64,000 nucleotides of DNA from Oryzomicrobium sp. Its GTDB lineage: Bacteria > Pseudomonadota > Gammaproteobacteria > Burkholderiales > Rhodocyclaceae. Shown here in pieces: positions 14,880 to 22,985 of the stretch (its first letter is position 1; each line of letters starts with the position of its first letter). The notes under the pieces are model-generated. The model did not search any database, was not told where the DNA came from, and saw only the letters and a list, made by a program, of their open reading frames with translations. The position numbers and the translations under genes are program-made. The stretch lies in assembly GCF_021287045.1 (NCBI RefSeq), contig NZ_JAJTBG010000001.1:124001-188000 (forward strand), in the 5' to 3' direction.

Positions 14880-16295
14880 CTACGCCGCTTCCGCCACCAG
14901 CCGGCCCAGGGCGGCAACGGCGGCTTCGACGCGCCCATCCCAGGGGTGGCCGGAGTTGAGGCGCAGGCAGTGGCGGTACTCGCGCTTGGCCGAGAAGATC
15001 GGCCCCGGGGCGATGCTGATGCCCTGGGCCAGGGCGCGGCGGTGCAGGGCCAGGGTGTCGGTGCCCTCGGGCAGTTCCAGCCACAGGAAGTAGCCGCCCT
15101 CGGGGCGGCTGACCCGGGTTTCGGCGGGGAAGTGGCGCGCCACCGCGTCCATCAGCTGGGCCTGCTGGTCGGCCAGGGCGCGGCGCAGGCGGCGCAGGTG
15201 GGGCTCGAAGCCGCCCTGTTGCAGGTAGTCGGCCAGGGCGATCTGGGTCGGGATGTTGCTGGCGAGGGAGGTCATGAACTTCAGCCGCTCGACGCTGCGG
15301 GTATAGCGCCCGGCGGCCACCCAGCCGACCCGGTAGCCCGGCGCCAGGCATTTGGCGAAGGAGCCGCAGTGCAGCACCCGGCCGGCCGTGTCCAGGGACT
15401 TGCTGGAGAGCAGCTCGCCGTCGAAGTGCAGCTCGGCATAGACGTCGTCCTCGATCAGCGGCACGTCGTGGCGGGCGAGCAGGGCCAGCAGTTCGCGCCG
15501 CTTGTCCTCCGGCACCCGGCTGCCCAGGGGGTTCTGGAAGTTGAGCATGAGCAGGCAGGCCTTGACCGGCTGCTGTTCGAGGATTTCGGCCAGGGCCGTC
15601 AGGCTCACCCCTTCCCGGGGGTGGGTGGGGATTTCCACCGCCTTCAGTTGCAGGCGTTCGATGGCTTGCAGGCTGGCATAGAAGGTGGGGGATTCCACCG
15701 CCACCAGGTCGCCGGGCTTGGCCACCGCTTGCAGGCACAGGTTGAGGGCTTCCATGGCCCCGTTGGTGATGACGATCTCCTGGGGGCTGACCGGGGCGCC
15801 GGCGGCCAGGTAGCGCAGGGCGATCTGGCGGCGCAGGGCGTCGTTACCCGGCGGCAGGTCGCGTACCGTGGCCCAGGGGTCCATGTGCCGAGCGGCGGCG
15901 CCCAGGTGGCGGGCCAGCTTTTCCAGAGGGAACAGCTCCGGGCTGGGAAAGCCCGAGCCGAGGGGCACCACGCTCTGGTCCCGGCTGGCGTGGAGGATGG
16001 CGAAGACGAAGTCGCTGATGTCCACTTCGGTCGATTCCGAGGTGGGCCGGGTCGGCCGGGGCTCGGGCAGGTGGCGGGCGGGGCGGGGCCGCACGTAGTA
16101 GCCGGACTTGGGCCGGGCCTCCACCAGGCCGCGCCGTTCCAGCAGGTAGTAGGCCTGGAGCACCGTGGCGGGGCTCAGGTGGTGGCTGCGGCAGGCGGCC
16201 CGCACCGAGGGCAGCCGGTCCCCGGCGCGCAGCACGCCGTTGGCGATGAGCAGCAGCAGTTCGTTGGCCAGGGCTTCGTAGCGCAGGGTGGTCAT
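14880..16295 (-). CDS. MocR/PdxR-type regulator (GntR HTH fused to aminotransferase-like domain)
   Basis: A 471-residue protein: a GntR-type winged helix (about residues 1-70; ANGVLRAGDRLPSVRAACRSHHLSPATVLQAY), a linker, and a fold-type I aminotransferase domain. The PLP lysine lies in SFAKCLAPGYRVGW, near residue 314. MocR proteins are transcription factors that use PLP as effector-binding cofactor; control of PLP or amino-acid metabolism is common. The frame is open to 16385, but the ATG at 16295 begins the family-typical MTTLRYEALANELLLLI. It diverges from ccoG, with about 190 bases between the two starts. Regulation of the divergent gene or of itself is plausible but untested. Confidence 0.88.
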   Translation of the reverse strand: MTTLRYEALANELLLLIANGVLRAGDRLPSVRAACRSHHLSPATVLQAYYLLERRGLVEARPKSGYYVRPRPARHLPEPRPTRPTSESTEVDISDFVFAILHASRDQSVVPLGSGFPSPELFPLEKLARHLGAAARHMDPWATVRDLPPGNDALRRQIALRYLAAGAPVSPQEIVITNGAMEALNLCLQAVAKPGDLVAVESPTFYASLQAIERLQLKAVEIPTHPREGVSLTALAEILEQQPVKACLLMLNFQNPLGSRVPEDKRRELLALLARHDVPLIEDDVYAELHFDGELLSSKSLDTAGRVLHCGSFAKCLAPGYRVGWVAAGRYTRSVERLKFMTSLASNIPTQIALADYLQQGGFEPHLRRLRRALADQQAQLMDAVARHFPAETRVSRPEGGYFLWLELPEGTDTLALHRRALAQGISIAPGPIFSAKREYRHCLRLNSGHPWDGRVEAAVAALGRLVAEAA

Positions 16296-16485
16296 GGCAG
16301 TCGGGGCGGCGGTGGAGGGCGTTGTGGGTCCAAATCTGTGCCGGTAGATTTTAGCAGCATCTGAATCTGTTACTGGTGGCGCCAAGCGGGTCTACTTCGG
16401 GCTGTAGTCCCGGGACCTGCACCTTGCTCCGCCAAGGGCGGGCGGCTATGGCTGGCCGGCACCGGGGCGCCTACCGGAGTGAGTC

Positions 16486-17928
16486 ATGTCTGCCCCCCAA
16501 TCGATCGCCCTTTCTCCCGCCGCCGACGGCGCGGCGGCCGCTATCAGTCCCCAGCCCATCGCCCCGCCGCGCAACGGCCGGCGCGGCAAGCCGGGCAAGA
16601 TCTACGCCCGGGAGACGTCCGGGCGCTTCAACCGCCTGCGCTGGGGCATGGTGATCTTCACCCAGCTGATCTTCTACGGCCTGTGTTGGCTGCCCTGGGA
16701 CGGGCGCCAGGCGGTGCTGTTCGACCTGGGGGACTACAAGTTCCACATCTTCGGCCTGGTGCTGTGGCCCCAGGATGCCCTGTACATGGCCATCGTGCTG
16801 GTGGTGGCGGCCCTGGCCCTGTTCTGGGCGACGGCCCTGGCCGGCCGGGTGTTCTGCGGCTTTGCCTGTCCCCAGACGGTCTACACCGAGATGTTCATGT
16901 GGATCGAGGCCCGCATCGAGGGCGACCGGGTGGCGCGCATGCGCCGCGACAGCGCCCCGGCCACCTTGCCGGGCACGGCGCGCCGGGTGGCCAAGCACGC
17001 CGCCTGGTGGCTGCTGGCGCTGTGGACCGGGCTGACCTTCGTCGGTTACTTCACCCCGGTGCGCGAGGTGGTGGCGGGGGCCTTCCAGGGTCAACTGGGA
17101 CCGTGGGAATGGTTCTGGCTGTTCTTCTACGCCACCTTCACCTACATGCAGGCCGGCCTGCTGCGCGAGAAGGTGTGCCAGCACATGTGCCCCTATTCGC
17201 GCTTCCAGACGGCGATGTTCGACGACCGGACCAAGGTGGTGGCCTACGACGTGGCCCGGGGCGAGCCCCGCGGCGCCCTGCACAGCGGCGCCGCCAGCGG
17301 CGATTGCGTCGATTGCAGCGTGTGCGTGCAGGTCTGCCCCACCGGCATCGACATCCGCCAGGGCTTGCAGTACCCGTGCATCAACTGCGGCCTGTGCATC
17401 GACGGCTGCGACCAGATCATGGACAAGCTGGGCCGGCCCCGGGGGCTGATCCGTTTTGCCGCCGAGAGCGCCGGGCAGCCGCGCGCCACCGCGGATGGTG
17501 CGATGGCCACAGGCTGGCGGCCGCGGCTGTGGGTGTATGGCGCCCTGATGGCGTTCTTTACCGGCCTGGGCATCTACGTGCTGATGCACCGGGTGCCGCT
17601 ACAGGTGGACGTGCTGCGCGACCGGGGCGCCTTGTTCCGCGAGGTGGAGGATGGCCGGGTCGAAAACGCCTACCGCCTGCACATCCTCAACATGGACGGC
17701 GAGGGGCATCGCTTCCGCGTTTCGGTCAGCGGTCTGCCGTCGGCCCAGGTGGTGTCCGGCGAAATGCTCGACGTGGCGGCGGGCAGCACCGCCAACCTGC
17801 CGGTGACGGTGCGGGCCGAGGCCGGCGACGGCCGCCCCGGCGCCAACCCGGTGCAGTTCACCATTCACGCCGAGGATGGGGCGGAAACACTCCAGGTGAG
17901 GGAGAATAGCGTCTTCATGCAGCCCTGA
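16486..17928 (+). CDS. ccoG: Cytochrome oxidase accessory protein CcoG (RdxA/FixG)
   Basis: A 480-residue membrane-bound iron-sulphur protein that assists cbb3-type oxidase assembly, CcoG having been linked to copper reduction during CuB insertion. Visible: membrane segments near residues 52-70, 95-118, 162-182 and 345-365; a CGFACPQT Cys pair near 125; CQHMCPYSRFQ near 228; a ferredoxin-like module with CVDCSVCVQVCP near 272 and CINCGLCIDGC near 297; and a C-terminal periplasmic FixG domain with an Ig-like fold. The ATG at 16486 is followed by a Pro/Ala-rich leader. No ccoNOQP genes are in the window. A thioredoxin-like gene follows after 10 bases and is likely co-transcribed. Confidence 0.93.
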   Translation: MSAPQSIALSPAADGAAAAISPQPIAPPRNGRRGKPGKIYARETSGRFNRLRWGMVIFTQLIFYGLCWLPWDGRQAVLFDLGDYKFHIFGLVLWPQDALYMAIVLVVAALALFWATALAGRVFCGFACPQTVYTEMFMWIEARIEGDRVARMRRDSAPATLPGTARRVAKHAAWWLLALWTGLTFVGYFTPVREVVAGAFQGQLGPWEWFWLFFYATFTYMQAGLLREKVCQHMCPYSRFQTAMFDDRTKVVAYDVARGEPRGALHSGAASGDCVDCSVCVQVCPTGIDIRQGLQYPCINCGLCIDGCDQIMDKLGRPRGLIRFAAESAGQPRATADGAMATGWRPRLWVYGALMAFFTGLGIYVLMHRVPLQVDVLRDRGALFREVEDGRVENAYRLHILNMDGEGHRFRVSVSGLPSAQVVSGEMLDVAAGSTANLPVTVRAEAGDGRPGANPVQFTIHAEDGAETLQVRENSVFMQP

Positions 17929-17938
17929 CCGTTTCGCC

Positions 17939-18373
17939 ATGCCCGCCCTGCCTTTGCTCCGTTTCGACGATCTGCCCTCCGTGCATCCGGAGGGCGGGGG
18001 CGGGCCGGGGGACGTGGTGTTGGTGCTGTGCGCCGCCTGGTGCGGCACCTGCCGGGGCTTCGAGGTCCTGGCCGCGGAAACGTCGGCCAGGATGGCCGGC
18101 GCGGCTCCCGCCTGGGCCTGGATCGACATCGAGGACGCGGCGGACGCCCTGCCCAGCCTGGACGTGGAAACCTTTCCCACCCTGGCGGTGGTGCGCGGCG
18201 GCGAGTTGCGCTTCTTCGGCCCGATCCTGCCCGACGCCCGGGTGCTCGACCGCTCGGTGCGGGCCGCTCTGGAAGGCAGAGGAGCGCCGGCCCTGCCGGC
18301 GGGGTTCTCTACTGACGAAGGCGACGAACTGCTGGCCCTGGCCGTCCGGGTGGCGGCCGCCTGGCAGGACTGA
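17939..18373 (+). CDS. Thioredoxin-like protein
   Basis: A 144-residue protein with one thioredoxin-fold domain. The redox-active motif is WCGTC at about residue 36, preceded by the strand VVLVLCAA, and the cis-proline loop is TFPTLAVV near residue 80. There is no signal peptide, so it is cytoplasmic as annotated. It differs from housekeeping thioredoxin in the active-site dipeptide (GT, not GP) and in its acidic, alanine-rich C-terminal tail. It starts 10 bases after ccoG. Because CcoG handles metal and redox chemistry, a reductant or thiol partner for the oxidase assembly factor is an attractive guess, but only context supports it. Confidence 0.8.
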   Translation: MPALPLLRFDDLPSVHPEGGGGPGDVVLVLCAAWCGTCRGFEVLAAETSARMAGAAPAWAWIDIEDAADALPSLDVETFPTLAVVRGGELRFFGPILPDARVLDRSVRAALEGRGAPALPAGFSTDEGDELLALAVRVAAAWQD

Positions 18374-18700
18374 CGTCACTGCGGGCTGCATGGGCAGCCC
18401 TGGATTTTCCGGGGCGCTTGCGGGCTCCCGATATTCGAAGCCAGCGGCCGGCAAGCCGATCCCACCGTGGCGTCTGCAACACCCTGCAAAGACCACGCAG
18501 GCGTGCTTCGCCCTTTGGCCCGGCGCCTTGGCGACCCGTTGCGTTGCCGGTATGGCGCGCAGTTTGCCCGGCATCGGCCGCTGACAGCGCCTTTCCCATC
18601 CCCGAAAAAAAGGCCGCGCACTGGAAACCAGGCACGGCCAAACTCAAGCAAGATTCTTTGCAACGGGCGCCGTGGCCGGCGCCCGTCATCGCCTTGCGGC
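18374..18700. other. Intergenic region with aceA terminator
   Basis: These 327 bases separate the convergent thioredoxin-like and aceA genes. The only clear element is a minus-strand Rho-independent terminator at 18605-18639: an imperfect hairpin (GGCCGTGCCTGG against CCAGTGCGCGGCC) followed by seven T on the minus strand. A second GC-rich hairpin (GGGCGCC/GGCGCCC, 18665-18684) lies closer to the aceA stop. I see no gene. Confidence 0.7.
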
Positions 18701-20011
18701 TTAGTGGAACTGTTCTTCTTCGGTGGAACCGGTCAGGGCCTTCACGGAGGAAGAGCCGCCCTGGATCACGGTGGTCACGTCGTCGAAGTAGCCGGTGCCC
18801 ACTTCCTGCTGGTGGGAGACGAAGGTGTAGCCGTCTTCGCGGGCGGCGAATTCGGGTTCCTGCACCATTTCCACGTAGTGCTTCATGCCTTCGCCGCCGG
18901 CATAGGCCTTGGCGAACTTGAAGGTGTTGTACCAATTGACGTGGATGCCGGCCAGGGTGATGAACTGGTACTTGTAGCCCAGGGCGGACAGTTCTTCCTG
19001 GAAGGAAGCGATCTGGCTGTCGTTGAGGTTCTTCTTCCAGTTGAAGGACGGGGAGCAGTTGTAGGACAGCAGCTTGCCGGGGCAGGCGGCCAGAACGGCC
19101 TGGGCGAATTCACGGGCGAAGCCGATGTCGGGCACGCCGGTTTCGCACCACACCAGGTCGGCGTAGGGGGCGTAAGCGACACCGCGGGAGATGGACTGTT
19201 CCAGACCGTTCTTGACGCGGAAGAAGCCTTCCTGAGTACGTTCGCCGGTGAGGAAGGGCTTGTCGTTCTCGTCGTAGTCTGAGGTGATCAGGTTGGCGGC
19301 TTCGGCATCGGTACGGGCGAGGATCAGGGTGGGCACACCCATCACGTCGGCGGCGAAACGGGCGGAGATCAGCTTCTCGACGGCTTCGCGGGTCGGAACC
19401 AGCACCTTGCCACCCATGTGGCCACACTTCTTGGCGGCAGCCAGTTGGTCTTCGAAGTGCACACCGGCGGCGCCGGCTGCGATCATGTTCTTCATCAGTT
19501 CGAAGGCGTTCAGCACGCCGCCGAAACCGGCCTCAGCGTCGGCCACGATGGGCAGGAAGTAGTCGATGAATTCCTTGTCGCCGGGGTTGATGCCGCGGGA
19601 CCACTGGATTTCGTCGGCGCGCTTGAAGGTGTTGTTGATGCGGCGAACCATGGTGGGGACGGAGTCGTAGGCATACAGGGACTGGTCCGGGTACATGGTT
19701 TCGGAGGTGTTGCCGTCGGCAGCGACCTGCCAGCCGGACAGATACACGGCTTCCAGGCCGGCCTTGGCCTGCTGCATGGCTTGACCGGCGGTGATGGCGC
19801 CGAAAGCGTTCACGTAGCCCTTCTTGGCGCCGCCGTTGACCTTTTCCCACAGCTTTTCGGCACCGCGCTGGGCCAGGGTGTACTCGATCTGCAGGGAGCC
19901 GCGCAGGCGCACCACGTCAGCGGCGCTGTAACCACGCTTGACGCCCTTCCAACGGGGGTTCTGGGCCCATTCTTTTTCCAGGGCGGCGATTTGCTGTTCG
20001 CGAGACGACAT
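18701..20011 (-). CDS. aceA: Isocitrate lyase
   Basis: A 436-residue cytoplasmic enzyme splitting isocitrate into succinate and glyoxylate, the first step of the glyoxylate shunt. The catalytic KKCGHMGGK motif with its active-site Cys is near residue 193. Other family landmarks are [32 protein letters not shown], the CNCSPSF-like [11 protein letters not shown] and a C-terminal GSTEEEQFH tail. The ATG at 20011 has a GAGGAG ribosome-binding site. It is monocistronic with its own promoter and terminator. The malate synthase gene lies 8 kb away on the same strand. Inverted TTGC repeats upstream suggest control by a carbon-source-responsive regulator. Confidence 0.96.
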   Translation of the reverse strand: MSSREQQIAALEKEWAQNPRWKGVKRGYSAADVVRLRGSLQIEYTLAQRGAEKLWEKVNGGAKKGYVNAFGAITAGQAMQQAKAGLEAVYLSGWQVAADGNTSETMYPDQSLYAYDSVPTMVRRINNTFKRADEIQWSRGINPGDKEFIDYFLPIVADAEAGFGGVLNAFELMKNMIAAGAAGVHFEDQLAAAKKCGHMGGKVLVPTREAVEKLISARFAADVMGVPTLILARTDAEAANLITSDYDENDKPFLTGERTQEGFFRVKNGLEQSISRGVAYAPYADLVWCETGVPDIGFAREFAQAVLAACPGKLLSYNCSPSFNWKKNLNDSQIASFQEELSALGYKYQFITLAGIHVNWYNTFKFAKAYAGGEGMKHYVEMVQEPEFAAREDGYTFVSHQQEVGTGYFDDVTTVIQGGSSSVKALTGSTEEEQFH

Positions 20012-20127
20012 GGAGACTCCTCTCAGGTGTAAACGTTGTATCGGAAAGTGCTGGCTGCCCCTGGGGGAAACCGGCGCAGCGCCTTCGGTTTTGGGTCAGA
20101 CATAAAACCGTTGCGACATGGAAGGGG

Positions 20128-20156
20128 AGTATAGGCCGCGTTTTGCGAAGCAACAA
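20128..20156 (-). promoter_or_regulatory. Candidate aceA sigma-70 promoter with overlapping palindrome
   Basis: On the minus strand TTGTTG (20156-20151), a 17-base spacer and TATACT (20133-20128) form a well-spaced sigma-70 promoter about 117 bases before the aceA start. The palindrome TTGC-GAA-GCAA (20143-20153) covers the -35 edge and upstream part of the spacer, a good place for a repressor. Confidence 0.6.
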
Positions 20157-20493
20157 TGGTTTTTTGGCAAGCGGCGATAAAAATAAAATCTTTTATAAAC
20201 AATGTTTAACGGCATTAAATCCGGATTGCGAAATGCGTTTCACTGGGGCGAAATGGGCTGTTTTGCTGCCTTGCACAACACTCTTCTATAAGACATATGA
20301 TATTTAACGTATTTTTTTGTGTTGCGATGCACCATATGTGCCCGTCATCCCAGGCGGGGAGCGGGTTTGCAATGGATTTCACATTTGTTAAGGCCGGTTG
20401 TTAGAATCATCCGGCATCATCAATGCCGGTGCCCCCTGTGCGTCCGGCCGAGAGTGGGCCTAGAACCCGCCGACTACACATACCGGAGGAGAG
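20157..20493. other. AT-rich regulatory region between aceA and the chemoreceptor gene
   Basis: No gene is visible. The region is strikingly AT-rich between 20160 and 20220 and again at 20284-20320. It holds further TTGC-type motifs (GATTGCGAAATGCG at 20224-20237, TTGCACAACAC at 20271-20281 and GTGTTGCGATGCAC at 20319-20332) and two CATATG sites (20294 and 20333). The last two TTGC motifs are roughly inverted relative to each other. They probably belong to the divergent control of aceA and the receptor gene. Confidence 0.5.
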
Positions 20494-22287
20494 ATGAAAA
20501 CGTTCTGGCAACTGTATGACTGGGTCGAGCGAACATTCTGGAACACCCTGACCAAGAAGTTGTGCAGCTTCTTCCTGCTGTTCCTGCTCAACTTGATCTA
20601 CCTGGGCATCTACCTTTACCAGCGCAGCGTGGTGGAGGGGCTGATCCAGGCCGGTGCGGCGCCGGGCGTTCTCGAGCAGGTGAGTGCTTCCCTGGACCGG
20701 GGCTGGTGGCTGATGCTTGGGGTGACGGCGGTGGGTTTCGCGTGGAACGTCCTGCAGATCGCCTACTTGCGCTACCTGATCGTGCGGCCGATCCGTACCA
20801 CCACCCAGATCTTCGACGAGATCGGCCGGGGTGAGGGGGATTTTTCCCGGGATCTGCCGGTGACCACCCACGACGAATTACGGGAGCTGTCGGAAAGCTA
20901 CAACCGCTTCGCCGACAAGATGCGGCAGATCATCAGCGAAGTACGCAAGATGAGTGTCAACATCGCCCGGGAGGCGGTGGTGGTGCGCAAGAGCGTGGGC
21001 GAGACCGCCCTGGGGGCAAAGCGCCAGGGCGAGATCACCGAGGAGGTGTTCGGCGCCAGCGGCGAGGCCATCCAGGCGATCCAGGACGTGTCGGCTTCAG
21101 CGGAACAGATTTCCCGCTCCACCAGCGTCAATCTGGGCAATGCCCGGGAGTCCCTGGGGGAGATGCTGGAAATCGTCGGCAAAGTGCAGGGGGTGAGCGA
21201 CAAGCTGATGCGCTTCAACGACACCGTGGGCAATCTGAGCGAGCGCTCCGACAGCATTCGTCAGATCGCCGCGCTGATCAAGGAGATCGCCGACCAGACC
21301 AACCTGCTGGCCTTGAATGCCGCCATCGAGGCGGCCCGGGCCGGCGAAGCGGGCCGGGGCTTTGCCGTGGTGGCCGACGAGGTGAGAAAGCTGGCCGAGC
21401 GGGTCAACGTGGCGACCCAGGAGATCACCCAGAACATCAACGACATGATCGGTCTGGTCAAGGATACCCAGGTCGAGAACGAGGTGATCAACGCCGACAT
21501 CGGCCAGACCCGGGCGGTGGTGGAGCGCTCCTCCGACCAGTTCCGCGGCATGGTGGGGGATTTCGAGCGGACCAGCGAGCAGCTCAACCAGATCGCCACG
21601 GCCATGGAGGCGCTGACCGCCACCAACGGACAGGTGCATGGCTACGTCACCCAGATTCACGACCTATCCGGCAACGTATCGCAGCACATGGCCGATTCGG
21701 AGCGATCCGCCGTCGAATTGATGCAGGCCACCGAAGGGGTGCAGGAGCTGGTGTCCCGTTTCAAGATTGGCCGGGGCACCTTCGACTACAACGTAGAGAA
21801 GGTGCGGGCGTTCCGCGATCGCGTCCAGGTCGCCCTGGAAACCATGCGCCAGCGCGGGGTGGATGTTTTCGACCGCAACTACCGGCCGGTCGCCGGTACC
21901 AATCCGCAGAAATACAAGGTGGCCTACGACGAGGACTTCATCCGGGATTGCCAGGAGATTCTCGATTCATCCCTGGCCGACATCAAGGGCGGCGCTTTCG
22001 CCGTGGCGGTGGATACGAACGGCTACCTGACCGCCCACAACGCCAAGTTTTCCAGGCCCCTCACCGGGGACTACCAGGCCGACCTGGTGGGCAACCGCAC
22101 CCGGCGCAAGTTCGAGTCGCCGACCGAGCTGCGGGCGGCGCGCAACACCAACCCGATGCTGTTGCAGACCTACATCCGCGACACGGGCGAACTGCTCTGC
22201 GACATCGCCATGCCGGTGATGGTGGACGGCCGCCACTGGGGCAACGTGCGGGTCGGCTGTGACAGTCGCGTCCTGCTCGACGCCTGA
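20494..22287 (+). CDS. Methyl-accepting chemotaxis protein with C-terminal sensor domain
   Basis: A 597-residue chemoreceptor. Two membrane helices (about 22-42 and 70-91) enclose only a short periplasmic loop. Then come a HAMP domain (about 92-145), the cytoplasmic signalling coiled coil with the conserved hairpin tip [20 protein letters not shown] (about 263-282), and after it an extra domain at about 440-597. That domain has the pattern [34 protein letters not shown] and [10 protein letters not shown], seen at the C-terminus of other MCPs and resembling Cache folds. With almost no periplasmic part, the ligand is probably sensed in the cytoplasm. The ATG at 20494 has GGAGGAG upstream. No che genes are nearby. 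Confidence 0.9.
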   Translation: MKTFWQLYDWVERTFWNTLTKKLCSFFLLFLLNLIYLGIYLYQRSVVEGLIQAGAAPGVLEQVSASLDRGWWLMLGVTAVGFAWNVLQIAYLRYLIVRPIRTTTQIFDEIGRGEGDFSRDLPVTTHDELRELSESYNRFADKMRQIISEVRKMSVNIAREAVVVRKSVGETALGAKRQGEITEEVFGASGEAIQAIQDVSASAEQISRSTSVNLGNARESLGEMLEIVGKVQGVSDKLMRFNDTVGNLSERSDSIRQIAALIKEIADQTNLLALNAAIEAARAGEAGRGFAVVADEVRKLAERVNVATQEITQNINDMIGLVKDTQVENEVINADIGQTRAVVERSSDQFRGMVGDFERTSEQLNQIATAMEALTATNGQVHGYVTQIHDLSGNVSQHMADSERSAVELMQATEGVQELVSRFKIGRGTFDYNVEKVRAFRDRVQVALETMRQRGVDVFDRNYRPVAGTNPQKYKVAYDEDFIRDCQEILDSSLADIKGGAFAVAVDTNGYLTAHNAKFSRPLTGDYQADLVGNRTRRKFESPTELRAARNTNPMLLQTYIRDTGELLCDIAMPVMVDGRHWGNVRVGCDSRVLLDA

Positions 22288-22314
22288 CCGGGGCTACGCG
22301 CCGGAGTATTGGAA

Positions 22315-22357
22315 AGCGAAGGGCCGGGGCGGTGAAACGTCCCGGCCCTTCGCTTTT
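22315..22357. terminator. Rho-independent terminator
   Basis: A long GC-rich stem (GAAGGGCCGGGGCG against CGTCCCGGCCCTTC, loop GTGAAA) followed by CTTTTT on the plus strand. It ends the chemoreceptor transcript and may also stop the convergent rraA transcript. Confidence 0.9.
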
Positions 22358-22364
22358 TGCAGCC

Positions 22365-22856
22365 TCAGGCCAGGGCCCGGGCAGCCACCACGATGCCGTC
22401 CTGGTCGGCGTAAAGCCATTGGCCGGGCACGAAAGTGACGCCGCCGAAGGTCACCGGCAGATTGCGGTCGCCGGCGCCCTTCTTGACGCTCTTCTTGGGG
22501 TGGGTGTTGAGGGCGCGCAGCCCCAGGTCCATGGCCGCCATGTCCGGGGTGTCGCGGATGCAGCCATAGACGACGATGCCGGCCCAGCCGTTCTTCACCG
22601 CCAGGGCGGCCAGCTGGTCGCCCACCAGGGCGCAGCGCAGGCTGCCGCCGCCATCCACCACCAGCACCTTGCCTTGGCCGTCCTCACCCAGGGCTTCGCG
22701 CACCAGGGAATTGTCCTCGAACAGCTTGAGGGTTTCGATCCGGCCGGAAAAGGCGGGGCGGCCGCCGTAGGCGCGGAATAGGGGATCGACGACGCGCAGG
22801 TTGGCCTCGGCGTCGTTTTCGAACTCGTCACACAGGTCGGGGGTCTTGAAACTCAC
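22365..22856 (-). CDS. rraA: RraA family protein (RNase E regulator / HMG aldolase-like)
   Basis: A 163-residue protein matching the RraA length. Landmarks are the start SFKTPDLCDEFEN, GRIETLKLFEDNSLVREAL, VVDGGGSLRCALVGDQLA, GIVVYGCIRDTPDMAAMDLG and HPKKSVKKGAGDRNLPVTFGGVTF. The family includes the E. coli RNase E inhibitor and divalent-metal 4-hydroxy-4-methyl-2-oxoglutarate/oxaloacetate lyases. The G-x20-R-D pattern for catalysis appears present, so enzymatic activity is possible. The GTG at 22856, five bases after AGGAG, is preferred to an upstream TTG at 22871, which would overlap that ribosome-binding site. It is monocistronic and convergent with the receptor gene. Confidence 0.88.
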   Translation of the reverse strand: MSFKTPDLCDEFENDAEANLRVVDPLFRAYGGRPAFSGRIETLKLFEDNSLVREALGEDGQGKVLVVDGGGSLRCALVGDQLAALAVKNGWAGIVVYGCIRDTPDMAAMDLGLRALNTHPKKSVKKGAGDRNLPVTFGGVTFVPGQWLYADQDGIVVAARALA

Positions 22857-22929
22857 GATGTCTCCTCGCAAGGCTGGGTGGGGAATGACTTCTGCATCGG
22901 GCCGGTAGTGTAGGGGCGGCGGCGCGAAA

Positions 22930-22961
22930 TAAAAAGGCCGCCCCGGAGAGCGGGGCGGCCT
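22930..22961 (-). terminator. Rho-independent terminator of clpSA
   Basis: On the minus strand a stem AGGCCGCCCCG/CGGGGCGGCCT-type hairpin (loop CTCTCC) is followed by TTTTTATTT. It lies 25 bases after the clpA stop. Confidence 0.85.
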
Positions 22962-22985
22962 GGGAGGTTGCCGGGCGGGGGAGGA

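Noticed and set aside
14640-16364. A 574-codon plus-strand frame over the riboswitch and MocR gene
   Set aside because: Antisense to MocR and to the glycine aptamers; no domain visible.
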